A stretch of DNA of 64,000 nucleotides from Gnetum montanum (Eukaryota > Streptophyta > Gnetopsida > Gnetales > Gnetaceae): NCBI GenBank assembly GCA_015680685.1, contig MNCI01008930.1:90127-154126 (forward strand), read 5' to 3'. The notes below the pieces were generated by a model. The model was not told the DNA's origin, did no database searches, and saw nothing but the letters and a program-made list of their open reading frames with translations. Positions 32,040-42,384 of the stretch are shown here, in pieces. Every line of letters starts with the position of its first letter. Position 1 is the first letter of the stretch. The position numbers and the translations under genes were made by a program.

Positions 32040-33161
32040 ACATTCCTAATCTAAGTAAGTAGGAAAAATGTAAATGCGTAGGCAAGTGTGATGTAAATGA
32101 ATGTTAAAAATACATGGAAAGTAGAGGCAAAGGGTAGGAAAGCATCTATCACATTTTTGACCAAGGTAAAGTCTTCGTCATGTAGTTGCTTCCTAATCAG
32201 GTGTGGATTAGGGAGCGTACAAGGCTTAGGATACTCTAGGAGGCTATTAGCTTCAACCACTTCCTCAGGTGTGTTAGCCTTAGGCACTACATTGGTTGTC
32301 GTAGGTGTACCACCAAGAAGCTCTTCTTCTAAAACTTACACCATGTCTATGTCATGGATAGTCAAAGAGGAAGTGTTATCACCATGGATGATAACTTGAC
32401 TAGCTTTGTATGGAAGGTGGATTTCTTGGTGGATGGGAGAGGAGATGNGCTTTGTATGGAAGGTGGATTTCTTGGTGGATGGGAGAGGAGATGGCCCTTA
32501 GTTGGGCGAGCCAAGGCCTACCTATAATCATGTTGAAACCTGGCATCTCCTCTATGACAGTGAAGTTTGCACTAGTGAGGAATTACTCTCCTACCACAAA
32601 GGCTAAGTTGATTGTACCGCTGACTATGATACATGATCCATTGAAGGATTTTAGACACGTGGTTTTGGTTGGCTTGATTTCATGTACCAGACCTAGTTTG
32701 TCAATGATGGAGTATAGGACTATGTTTGCCACTGCATCATCATCAATATGCACTCTATAGATTGTGCACTACCCAACACGAATGCTAACGGATAGTGGGG
32801 CTATAGTGACCTCCCCTTGTTTGGGGTTAACTTTGACTGCATTATTGTGGTACACTAGAGATGTTGAACTTGATTCTTATGGTGTAGGGGCCAACATTAT
32901 TGCACATATGGATGTATCATCTGTAGGGATGTCCTTTGCAATAGGAATGGAGGCCAAGGTATGGGCCAATGCTTGGTAGTGAGAAGATGAGGTCATGACT
33001 AGGTTGTACAAGCTCAACTTTATGTTCCTTTGCTTGAGCGTTTGCTTTACCTGGGTTAGTGCAGATACAAAGTCTTTGTCATTAGCTATTGTGTTGGCCT
33101 TGATTTCCTCCATGTGGCTTGAAAGATAGGTCTCTTAGGAAGGGGAATTGGGCTTGGTTTT
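32040..33161 (-). pseudogene. E5 protease and flanking gag linker (left piece)
   Basis: The segment 33113-32877 carries LYNLVMTSSSHYQALA, the conserved block ahead of the protease. The protease lies at about 32760-32500; its active-site triplet reads DDD followed by A (plus 32735-32745), so the Gly of DDGA is lost. The tail EANSLLEYPKPCTL lies at about 32250. A 45-bp duplication around an N (32403-32493) interrupts the region between protease and tail. Confidence 0.78.
32403..32493. repeat. 45-bp exact duplication around a single N
   Basis: 32403-32447 and 32449-32493 are identical, separated by one N at 32448. E3 and E4 have a single copy here. This looks like two contig ends with unrecognised overlap rather than biology. 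Confidence 0.85.
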
Positions 33162-33774
33162 TGTTGGCACATTTTAAGCCATTTCATGGAGCAGGAGTTT
33201 CAGTCTATTTAATAGAAGGAAAAGAGAGAATAAAAATAAACTAAAATATGTGTAAAAATTCATATGAGTTATTCGGTGGTGATGAAGCACATATTTTATT
33301 TTTAACCTTATACGTTGAGCAAAGAGTGTAATATTTTAGCATATTACATGATGTTTATCGGGAAAGGTTATAATTCAACCAGTTATGGGCTCAAAAATGG
33401 TTCAGCAGTGGTGGTGGACGCGGAGATATACATGGCCTGGTTATACAAACATATTGATGATGAACATTAACAAAGAATGGGGTCGGTCCTGCTTTTCACA
33501 CAGAAAGTCAATAAATAGAGAAAATTTGATTTTGTAGTAAGAAGAAACAGTGTATTGAAGCAAATACTTTCAGAAATAGAGGCGCATATGGTGAGATAAT
33601 ATGGCAGTCCAGGTATTGGAAAAACATTTTTGGAAGTTGGAAAAAGGGTACACTTACTTTAAAAAAAACATGGTGGTTCTTACCAATACGGCAACCAAAA
33701 CAAGTTACGCTTGCCGATATAAAATTTTGCCAAGAACTGCCAGAAATAACCTCATATTCCTCTTCAGAATTTCG

Positions 33775-34197
33775 TCAAATGCTTGCCACATAAGGTTTTG
33801 TTTTTCTATTCCTAATTTCTTGGCCAGAGCATGTAACAATAAGTAGTTTAGCAGTTTTTGGAGTAACAGGTTGCAGAAAAATAAGCGAAACAGGGCTAAA
33901 ACGTAGGTGGTTACCATGCCAGCCCCTGTGCCTGCAGTTACGGATGATTATCAGCAAAAAAAAGAAAAACAAGAAACACAAATGCTGAGCGCTTCCAAGG
34001 GCACGGAAGGTGTTTGTTTTCTTTGCCGAACAGATGGTAATCGTGGACGCACTCACATCGTTGGCGCTTAATGCGCCATACTTGAACACAACCCACGTGT
34101 GGAGTAGGTCATCATCACCGAGGGTTTGCAGTACTGATATGGGAGAAATAGCAACTGCTACCGAGCTGTGCGTGGAAGTAGTTCCAACTGCCATCAC
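33775..34197 (-). other. Antisense 140-codon open frame in E6 5' LTR
   Basis: A minus-strand frame of 140 codons is open here and also in the 3' LTR (42986-43408), with few amino-acid differences. The product has a run of Phe/Leu/Ile (residues about 72-84) and no recognised domain. It is probably a chance frame in the GC-richer block; the only support for it is that both LTR copies keep it open. Confidence 0.3.
34094..34099. promoter_or_regulatory. G-box core CACGTG in E6 5' LTR
   Basis: CCCACGTGTGG, a G-box-like bZIP/bHLH site, is conserved in the 3' LTR at 43305-43310. Its place upstream of the TATA box fits an enhancer role, which is inferred. Confidence 0.4.
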
Positions 34198-34732
34198 ATT
34201 TTTGAGGGTTCAGAGAGCGGGAAAAGTTTGGCGGAGCGGAGCACAACCTGTGGAGATGGGGTTGCGCGCAGGCGAAGCCATTGGGCAACTCATTTAACTG
34301 CAAACGGCGTCCTCGATATTTCAGTTAACCTTCAAAAATTATTTAAGGCCTTTACTTTTGAAAAGTATATTTTCTTTCATCGGCCATCCCTTAAATTAAT
34401 TTTATATTCAATTATATTCTTTGTGAAAATAAAACGTTTCTAAAGCCTCAACCTAACAAAGATGAATATTGGATATAAATAATGGATACCTCTATATTAA
34501 GATATATTCAAAAGACAAAAATTCCTGGGATATTTACCCAATATCATACATGAACTAGACACTTGTCAGCTGTAGATTTTTTTTCTATATGATAGTTACA
34601 ATCACCCAATATTTTTGTAACTTACCTAACTTGTTGGACAAGTAACCTTCTAATTGGTTGACCAAGTTACTTGGGAGAGAAGTTAGGTGAGATATTTTTG
34701 AATATGTAACTTCCCTACCTACCTTTGAACCC

Positions 34733-34740
34733 TATAAAAA
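34733..34740 (+). promoter_or_regulatory. TATA box of E6 5' LTR
   Basis: CCTATAAAAAGG, conserved in the 3' LTR at 43943-43950. Transcription would start about 30 bp downstream, near 34765. Confidence 0.7.
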
Positions 34741-36010
34741 GGCTTTAGGGATGATATGGGAGCATATTAGAACTTTTGGAAGGTCTCATACATCACACTT
34801 TTGAGAAGACATTGGGATCACACTTGGGCTCTCACTCGGAGACATACTTGAGGTCTTGAGAAGAGCTTTGTAAAGAAATTGTGAACGATTGCTTGCAAGA
34901 TGGCTTGCTAGAGTAAAGATTTCAGCCTCTTTGTCATGGTCCTATGAGTTATGCATTTCATTTTTTATTTTGTTTAAATTGTTTAGCTAGTGGTTTAGAT
35001 AGCATCATCCTTGGCAAGTAATTTTGGGATTTTTAGATTGCTCTTGTTGTTCTTGTTGCCTGATAGAAATTTCTATTAAAATTTAATAGAAGCGCTTGTG
35101 TTTAAAAGCCTTAAGAGCATTTTAGTAGTAAATTTTGTTATTGTGCAATGTGTGGGAACTGCTATTGGGATTGTTGTAAGAGAGCCTTTGTTTGTAGTCA
35201 CGCCGTTGAACAATTCAGTAGTCGAGAGGTTTCAGAAAATATTTGGTATTTTGATGGGACCAGAATAGCTTCTTTTTATCTTTAAAGTGAATTCTCGTGG
35301 TATTTCAATTAGAAATTGTCAAGTCTTTTAAAGGTTCTATTTGAATGTAATCGTTGACATCTATTATCTAGTCAAAATGGAGTCTCATACGTGGTAGTTT
35401 ACGCAACAATTTTTGGTAGCATAGTAGGATTGTCTTGAAGATATTGCTTGTTTGAGCCTTGGAAGTTTGAAAAATTCGTAGATATTGAATTTGGGATAGC
35501 TTTATTACAAAGTGTTTACTCGTGTCATTTTACCTTGTTTAAATATTTGAGGTCTTAACACAAATCTTTCTTCCTTTCTATCTTTTTCCATTGAATCTCA
35601 CTCTATTTTTAGTTTTCTTGTGGAACTATCTCTTTCTCTGGGGAAAATTAGAAGTAGATTCGTAGAGTTGTGCTCAAATGTTTTTGCAAAATTTTATTTG
35701 TTACAAGTAGGTATTATAAGGACCGCATAGACTAGGTAGTTGAACAAAATAGGAAATTTTTAACAACTCACAGTACTTGGCAAAGTTGGTTGAATCTCTT
35801 TAAAGTAAGTCATTTGTAGTTTACACACAACGTAATCGTTACGTTTCTCACAATCGCACGCCGCAACAACACACACACATATTCACATTAACTACTGAGT
35901 TTATTTGGAGGTATTTGGGCCTTGGTGTTGCCAGAGATCAGTAGGCACCTAAATCCTGTTCGAGGACACTCGTTGGCGGTCGCGTCCCAAATGGTCGCCA
36001 ACAGTTCTTT

Positions 36011-36027
36011 TGGCGCTAGAAGGAGGG
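36011..36027 (+). other. E6 primer-binding-site-like motif
   Basis: TGGCGCTAGAAGGAGGG, seven bases after the LTR. The first six bases match the tRNA-Asp-type plant primer site; the rest do not. The same motif occurs in E1, E7 and E8. Confidence 0.6.
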
Positions 36028-36120
36028 CTGAAAATTAAGCGTCTAGGTTCATAAGCCTTATAATTTTAGTACATCAAAAATTATTTGTAAGGCTTAAGAG
36101 TTAGATACTATTTTTAGTTC

Positions 36121-38159
36121 ATGACCAAGAAATTTGATAGTTTGGAAAATTTCAAAGTTTCAAAAGATATTCTAAATTCTAAGACTGATTCTTCATCAGA
36201 AAAAGAACACAAGAAAGTTTTTGAATTGGGAACAAGTAGTGGAGTGAAAACTAGAAGATCAAGAAGATCACCCATTATATCTAGTTTATCAATTCGTAAG
36301 AGAAGATCTAGAAAGTCTAAAAGTTCAACATTTTAAAGGAATAGGATGGCAAATCCTTGACAAGGAGTTACACCATTAGGATTTCAAAATTACAATGATA
36401 TTCCTAAGGTTGTTTACAAATATTTGCCTAAGCCTTTTATTCCTAGAAAAGGTTATTTAGCTGAAGAATATATTCACATGTTTGAGTTAGCTTTAGCTCA
36501 TGCAAATATTCAACATGAAGATCAAGCTTGTAGGTTGTTTGTATCAAATCTAAAGGATATGGCTCAGATTTGGTATTCAAACTTACCAAGTAATAGTATT
36601 ACAAGTTGGGATGACATGAAGAATCTTTTCTTAGCCCAGTTTGGTAATCAATTAGATCAACAACAACTATACTGTGGGCTGATACAAGCTAAGCAAGGAG
36701 TTAAAGAGTCAATTAGAGATTTCAACATTAAGTTTCAACGAATTTGTGGACTCTTTCAAAGGCAATATAGGCCATCAGAAGAAATGCTTAAGGAAACTTA
36801 TCTTAAGGCTGTCAACCCCAACATTTCAATTTGGTTAAGGAGAACTCCAAACTTAACTACACTAAATGACTACTTTAGTGAAGCTATACAGTTAGAAAAA
36901 TAGTTGAACTTGAATCCTGAAGAAAATATTGCAATTCAAAAAAGAGAAGAAAGAGTTATGATTCCTATGCAAGATTTTGCTCAATTTAAAGCTTTACCAG
37001 GTCCATCTCATGTTAAGATAGAGCAAGAACATGAAAGAGTAGGATCTGAAAAAGGACAATTAATGAGAGATATGTCTAACAAAATAGTGAAGCTTGAAAA
37101 AGCATTGGCAAGAGTTAATATCAAGGAAGAAAGGAAAAATAGAAAGCATAAACATCAAGACACTAAGTTAGTAGAAGATGAGGATGAAAGTGATCTTATT
37201 ATGTCCAAATTTCTTGATATTGAATCTGATAATGAGTTATCTAGTGTTCACTATGCAAGTAAATCTTCTAGCAATGGATCTAGTGATACTTATTCTCTAT
37301 CAAGTTTTAAAGAAGATATGTTTTCAGATGAAGAGTGTAATAAAAATGAGGAAAATGGATATAGTCTTCGATCAAAGGAAAGACTAACTACTTCTAGACC
37401 CCCAAATGTTATTACTGATCCATCTACTAAGAGAAAAGCTTTTGAGCCAAATAGAAGAGATAAGAATAAAGGTAAAGACAATCAAGTGGAGCAAAGCACT
37501 CCAAATCAGTCTTTTAATAAATGGATAAAGAGATCAAGCTTCATTGGTGATGAAGAATATTATTTGATAGAAGACCTTAAACATGTCAACGCCAATATTA
37601 GCCTCTATCAATTGCTTCAAATAGGAGATCAACAAAGAAAGGATTTAGAATTCATTAAAGGCAAAAGGAGAGCTAGAGAATCAAAGTTAAGTTATGTATC
37701 TAGTAATGATGAGAAATTGAATACTTCATATGATAAGGAAGCTCCTCCTTTCCTTTTGATAATGAAATGGAAGGATAAATTCTTACACAATTGTTTGGTT
37801 GATTATGGAGCTACGTCTACTATAATGCCATTGTCTATATGTAAGAAACTTGGTTTGATTCCCGAAAAATCAAATAGAAAGATTATTCAAGTGGATAAAA
37901 GTAGAGTGAAGATTGTGGGTCAATTACCAAGTGTTCTATTGGAAATTGCTTCTGAACCTCGCATCAGAAGTAGAGTAACTATTCAAGTGGCAGATATACC
38001 AGGTTCACATAGTTTCTTATTGAGTAAAAGTTGGAGTAAGAATTTCTCAGGTTACATATCAACAGATTATTCTCACATGTGTTTACCTTGGAAAGGAGAA
38101 CCAAATCAAATCTACATCTATAGCAAACCTTTGATGATAGATAATATTACTTCAAATGG
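36121..38159 (+). pseudogene. E6 gag-protease (in-frame stops, runs into sequence gap)
   Basis: One frame from ATG 36121 to the gap at 38160, with stops at 36334 (TAA), 36358 (TGA) and 36901 (TAG). The N-terminus is Lys/Ser-rich. The gag core spans about 36400-36900 (YLAEEYIHMFELA, RLFVSNLKDMAQIWYSNLP, SWDDMKNLFLAQF). A charged, probably disordered region follows (36900-37700). The protease begins near 37770 with NCLVDYGATSTIMP, so the active-site triplet is DYG rather than DSG or DTG, a single-base change from TCT to TAT. No CCHC knuckle was seen. Gag is unrelated in detail to the E1/E8 type. Confidence 0.85.
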
Positions 38160-38889
38160 NNNNNNNNNNNNNNNNNNNNNNNNNNNNNNNNNNNNNNNNN
38201 NNNNNNNNNNNNNNNNNNNNNNNNNNNNNNNNNNNNNNNNNNNNNNNNNNNNNNNNNNNNNNNNNNNNNNNNNNNNNNNNNNNNNNNNNNNNNNNNNNNN
38301 NNNNNNNNNNNNNNNNNNNNNNNNNNNNNNNNNNNNNNNNNNNNNNNNNNNNNNNNNNNNNNNNNNNNNNNNNNNNNNNNNNNNNNNNNNNNNNNNNNNN
38401 NNNNNNNNNNNNNNNNNNNNNNNNNNNNNNNNNNNNNNNNNNNNNNNNNNNNNNNNNNNNNNNNNNNNNNNNNNNNNNNNNNNNNNNNNNNNNNNNNNNN
38501 NNNNNNNNNNNNNNNNNNNNNNNNNNNNNNNNNNNNNNNNNNNNNNNNNNNNNNNNNNNNNNNNNNNNNNNNNNNNNNNNNNNNNNNNNNNNNNNNNNNN
38601 NNNNNNNNNNNNNNNNNNNNNNNNNNNNNNNNNNNNNNNNNNNNNNNNNNNNNNNNNNNNNNNNNNNNNNNNNNNNNNNNNNNNNNNNNNNNNNNNNNNN
38701 NNNNNNNNNNNNNNNNNNNNNNNNNNNNNNNNNNNNNNNNNNNNNNNNNNNNNNNNNNNNNNNNNNNNNNNNNNNNNNNNNNNNNNNNNNNNNNNNNNNN
38801 NNNNNNNNNNNNNNNNNNNNNNNNNNNNNNNNNNNNNNNNNNNNNNNNNNNNNNNNNNNNNNNNNNNNNNNNNNNNNNNNNNNNNNNNN
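38160..38889. other. Assembly gap (730 N)
   Basis: An unbroken run of N between the protease and the start of RT in E6. The protease C-terminus and the region before RT are hidden in it. Confidence 0.99.
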
Positions 38890-39528
38890 AATGTTACAAA
38901 GGAAAGAGATTCAAATTTCAAGCGAGACCTGTTGTCATGTCTAAGGAATAATTTGGACAATTTTGCTTAGTCTTATGATGATCTTAAAGCTTTTAGGCAA
39001 GATGTGATGACACATAAGATCCCTTTAACAGAAGGTTGCAAAACAGTCAAGAAAAAACAAAGGAAATTTAATCCATCATTTGAACCAACTATGGAAGTTG
39101 AAATCAAGAAGTTTTTTTAAGGACGAATCATATATCCAGTACGATATTCTACATAGCTTGCTAACATTTGTCCCAATAAGAAAGAAAAATGGTGATATAA
39201 GACTTTGTGTAGACTTTAGAAATCTGAATGATGCCTCAAAAAAGGATAAGTATCCACTTTCAAGAATTGATTAGATGCTGATTAAAGTCTCAGGTTGTTA
39301 AGCATATTCTTTCTTAGATGGTTTCTCAGGTTATAATCAAATCGTGGTAGATAAGAATGATAGATACAAAACATCATTTATCACCAAATGGGGAACTTTT
39401 GCCTACCAAAGAATGCCATTTGGATTGTCAAATGCTGGAGCTACTTTTCAAAGAGCAATGGATTTAGCATTCAAGGATTTATTAGGAAAATTTGTGGTGG
39501 TTTATTTGGATGATATTACAATATTTTC
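38890..39528 (+). pseudogene. E6 reverse transcriptase (fingers and palm)
   Basis: It opens with FAxSYDDLKAFRQDVM and PLTEGCKTVKKKQR, the usual block before RT. A TAA near 39118 and a frame change near 39180 break the next stretch (GRIIYPVRYS). Then come GDIRLCVDFRNLND, SKKDKYPLSRID, motif A YSFLDGFSGYNQI near 39310, WGTFAYQRMPFGLSNAGATF and YLDD near 39500, so both catalytic Asp positions are present. The frame ends at the single N (39529), and the RT thumb is missing. Confidence 0.88.
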
Positions 39529-39529
39529 N

Positions 39530-40247
39530 GATGCATATGCTAAAAAAATATTTCCAAGTAGAGAAAACACCAGAATCAGAGAGAGCTTTATAAGAAATTA
39601 AAAAGGCTATACAAGAGGCTCCATATTTGGTAAAGCCTAAGCTTAAAGAAGATTTTTGGTTATACTCATTTGCTTCAAATGATTCTATCGTTGCTGTTCT
39701 AACACAAAAGGATAATGAAGGTCAAGATGAACCAATTGGATTTTTTGGGTATCAGTTGAAAGGTTTAGAGTTAAATTATTCAGACTTAGAGAAACAGGTT
39801 TTCGTAGTTATCAAAGCACTTTAGCATTTTAAGTATTATTTGGAAAGTTCATTAGTACACATTATGCTAATTGAACCTACAGTCAAGCGATTCCTATCCC
39901 AAAATGAGATTGGATTGAAAAGAGGAAAATGGCTTATTAAGTTGCAAAGTTTCAGATTTTCATTGGAAATATGCAAGACAATTAAGGGAATGGGACTAGC
40001 CAAGTTAATGACTAAAGAAAGTAAAGTGTGTATACTTGACACCCATGAAGGAAATTGGTATGATAAGATTTTCAAATTTCTTAGTACAAGAAAAATCCCA
40101 AATAATTTAACTGCAAGTCAAAAGAGAGCTTTCTTCAAAAGAGTACGAAGATTTATTGTTAAAGATGATATATTATATAGAAAGGATTTTCGGGGAGTTT
40201 TATTGGAATGTGTTCATAATGATCAAATTAGTTTCATCTTGGAATAA
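39530..40247 (+). pseudogene. E6 RNase H and connection to integrase
   Basis: It starts in another frame just after the N with KKYFQVEKTPESERAL, EIKKAIQEAPYLVKP and the RNase H block SNDSIVAVLTQKD, EPIGFFGYQLKGLELNYSDLEKQVF, then a stop near 39822 and HFKYYLESS. The part to 40247 (WLIKLQSFRFSLEI, FKRVRRFIVKDDILYRKDF) is the RNase H end and the integrase N-terminal region. The step from YLDD to this block lacks roughly 100 residues normally present. Confidence 0.8.
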
Positions 40248-41303
40248 TTTCATGATCATTTGAATCTATTTTATGAATCCCCTAAATCAACTATGCAACA
40301 TATACTTCGATATGGATATTACTAGCCTTCCATGTATCAAGACATTAGTTCAAAGATTCAAAAATGCTATAAATGTCAAATTCATGGGCCCAAGATTAAA
40401 AGGGCTAGAGCCCCTTTAAAGCCAGTAGTTGTAGATAGACCATTTCAGCAATGGGGTTTGGATTTTATTGGTACAATTACTCCTTCAAGAGCTGGACACA
40501 AGTTTATTCTCACAGCTACTGATTATTTCACTAAATGGTCTGAAGCAAAGGCTTTAAGAGGAAGTTTAGCATCAGACGTGATTAAGTTCCTAGAAGACTA
40601 CGTTCTAAGTAGATTTGGTCTACCTGAAGTGTTAGTGTCAGATAATGGTCTTACCTTCAAATCTAAAGAGTTTATCAGATGGGCATCTACAAAATCCATT
40701 TTCTTATTTTCCTTATTAAATTATTATCCTCAAGGAAATGGCCTAGTAGAATTGACCAATAAAAAGCTTATCACTTCTATCAAGAAATCAATGGATGGGA
40801 ATCCAGGAAATTGGATCGATTATCTACAATCCGCATTATGGTTAAATCGAATCAGATTCAAGAAAGCTATTGGGACATCGCCGTATAACTTAGTCTATGG
40901 TTTTCCAGCAAGAATCACAAACAAGATTATAAGCTTAGCTTTTGAATTTGTACAAAGATATAGTGAAAGGACTGATAAAGATAGAAGTTTCATGACTTTG
41001 CTTATTAGAAGAGAAGCTGAAGTGAATAAAGCAAGGGATAATTTGTTACAGAATACCTCTCAAGTTAAAAGATCATTTGATAGAAAGGCTTTAAAAAGAA
41101 CTTTCAAGATAGGAGACCTTGTCCTGTTATGGAATATGAAGAAACCAAATAAGTTTACACCGACATGGATTGGTCCCTTTCAAATTACAAAGCAATTGTC
41201 AGAGGATACTTACAAATTATCAACCTTGGATGGCATGGAATTGCAATTTCCATATAATGTTTTGCATATAAAACATTATTTGGGACAATTGCATACAACT
41301 TGA
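40248..41303 (+). pseudogene. E6 integrase
   Basis: Inserts the element cDNA into the genome. The zinc-binding HHCC region is degraded (one His pair partly lost, stops at 40245 and 40322) but CYKCQIHG is kept. From 40332 the frame is open for 323 codons. Catalytic residues are present: Asp in WGLDFIGTI, Asp in VSDNGLTF and Glu in PQGNGLVELTNK. The C-terminus has GDLVLLWNMKKPNKFTPTW and GPFQI, the GPY/F module, and stops soon after without a chromodomain. This fits a non-chromovirus clade of plant Ty3/gypsy; exact clade not determined. Confidence 0.9.
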
Positions 41304-41671
41304 AGATGTCATTACAAAAAATAATATATGTATATAGTATTATGTAAATATTACTAGGAGTATAGTGTCCATTATTATATTTAATTATGCTTTATTTATA
41401 TTTGAAACATTATCTTTCCTTCAAATGGGGCAAGTGGAAGCCTACAAGTGAAACAAGTGGAATTCTACAAGTTTGACAAGTGGGGAAGGTGACTCATCCA
41501 CCACTTAGTGAGGATTATGACAAATGGTTTGAATGCCTAGAAAGAAGGAAGCTTGGTTGAAGACACTTGGATGGAAGTTAAACATTTTAGTACCTATAAA
41601 AGGAGGGTTAGATTGCTTAAGATTTCATCATCTTTCAATTCAAGTTTGGTAGTGAAGGTTAGGGAGAGCTA

Positions 41672-42184
41672 ATGGAATTTGAGAGAGCAATGAAAAATTC
41701 TTTTATTCCATATGTGATGGGATGTTGCCCTGAGCATGTATTGAAGGCTTATCTAAAGGCTAGATCTTGTGGAGCTCCAAAAGAATGCCCTTTTATGGCT
41801 TGGCTATCCGATGAATTTTCTTTTCTTACTAGAGGTTTGGATATAGAGTCCAATGTTTGGGGGTGATATCAAGATTGTTCCAAAGAAGAAGAAAAAGGAG
41901 AAGAGCCACCAAACTATGGAGAATCATCATGGGGATGGGGAGAAGCTTTTGTCTCCCAAGAAGAAAATGAAGGACTTAATGGAGAAGAACAAAAGAACTC
42001 ATTTGAAAAGGAAAATGAGAAAAGTGCCAAAGAGAAAGCTCCAGTAGATCAAGCTGAGAGCTCTACCAAGCCAGAGAACAATAGGACCACCTTCATCACA
42101 TCAGAAATCTCCTATGAAATAGTTAGGGAGATGAGGGTTCCTACCAGGGTAACCCTCACAATTCAGTTTCCATCCCAAGAATAG
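41672..42184 (+). pseudogene. E6 extra ORF between integrase and 3' LTR
   Basis: 170 codons in one frame with a single TGA at 41864-41866. The N-terminal part (MEFERAMKNSFIPYVMGCCPEHVLK) is compact and Cys-containing. The second half is highly charged, rich in Glu and Lys (EEEKGEEPPNYGESSWGWGE), and ends ITSEISYEIVREMRVPTRVTL. There is no signal peptide or membrane segment, so it does not look like an envelope protein. I do not recognise the family. The position corresponds to the env-like or accessory ORF of Athila/Tat-type elements. Confidence 0.6.
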
Positions 42185-42373
42185 TCCATGAAGGATTTAA
42201 TAATGTACAGTTTGTTAAGAACAGTTTGATTTTGTTTAGGAATGAGGTTTTTGTCCCATTCCACCTTATGTTAAATGGGAATTTTCCTCAAAAAAGATTT
42301 CTATCCAGTTGTAAAAGTCCAATAAAAATTTTAGTATGTTTCAGTTTAAAATGTGGCTATTTAAACTCTTTTT

Positions 42374-42384
42374 GGGGGCAGAGA
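42374..42384 (+). other. E6 polypurine tract
   Basis: GGGGGCAGAGA lies directly before the TG of the 3' LTR, after a T run, as expected for the plus-strand primer. Confidence 0.75.

Larger units (their letters stand above)
29017..33161 (-). mobile_element. E5 (left piece): gag-pro-only family member split by E6
   Basis: 3' LTR 29017-30355, noncoding region, dyad arrays, protease and linker. At 33161 the complete element E6 interrupts the sequence, and E5 resumes at 45223 (45218-45222 is the duplicated GTTTT). Joining the two sides restores the same stretch seen in E3 near 21715 and E4 near 28500 (GGCTTGG...CTTGGCCT). Confidence 0.88.
33162..36003 (+). repeat. E6 5' LTR (2842 bp)
   Basis: It begins TGTTGGCACATTTTAAGCC and ends GTCGCCAACA. 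A TATA box is at 34733-34740, with a G-box core CACGTG about 640 bp upstream. A GC-richer block lies at 33900-34300 within otherwise AT-rich sequence. Partner of 42385-45217. Confidence 0.95.

Noticed and set aside
33601-34443. Short frames in the E6 5' LTR read as a host gene fragment
   Set aside because: The whole block is part of the LTR and occurs again at 42780-43653; none of the plus-strand frames shows a domain.
40332-41303. A chromodomain at the E6 integrase C-terminus
   Set aside because: The frame ends soon after the GPY/F module, with no chromodomain-like aromatic residues.
41672-42184. Envelope protein in the E6 3' ORF
   Set aside because: No signal peptide, no hydrophobic segment and no cleavage site; the product is charged and looks soluble.
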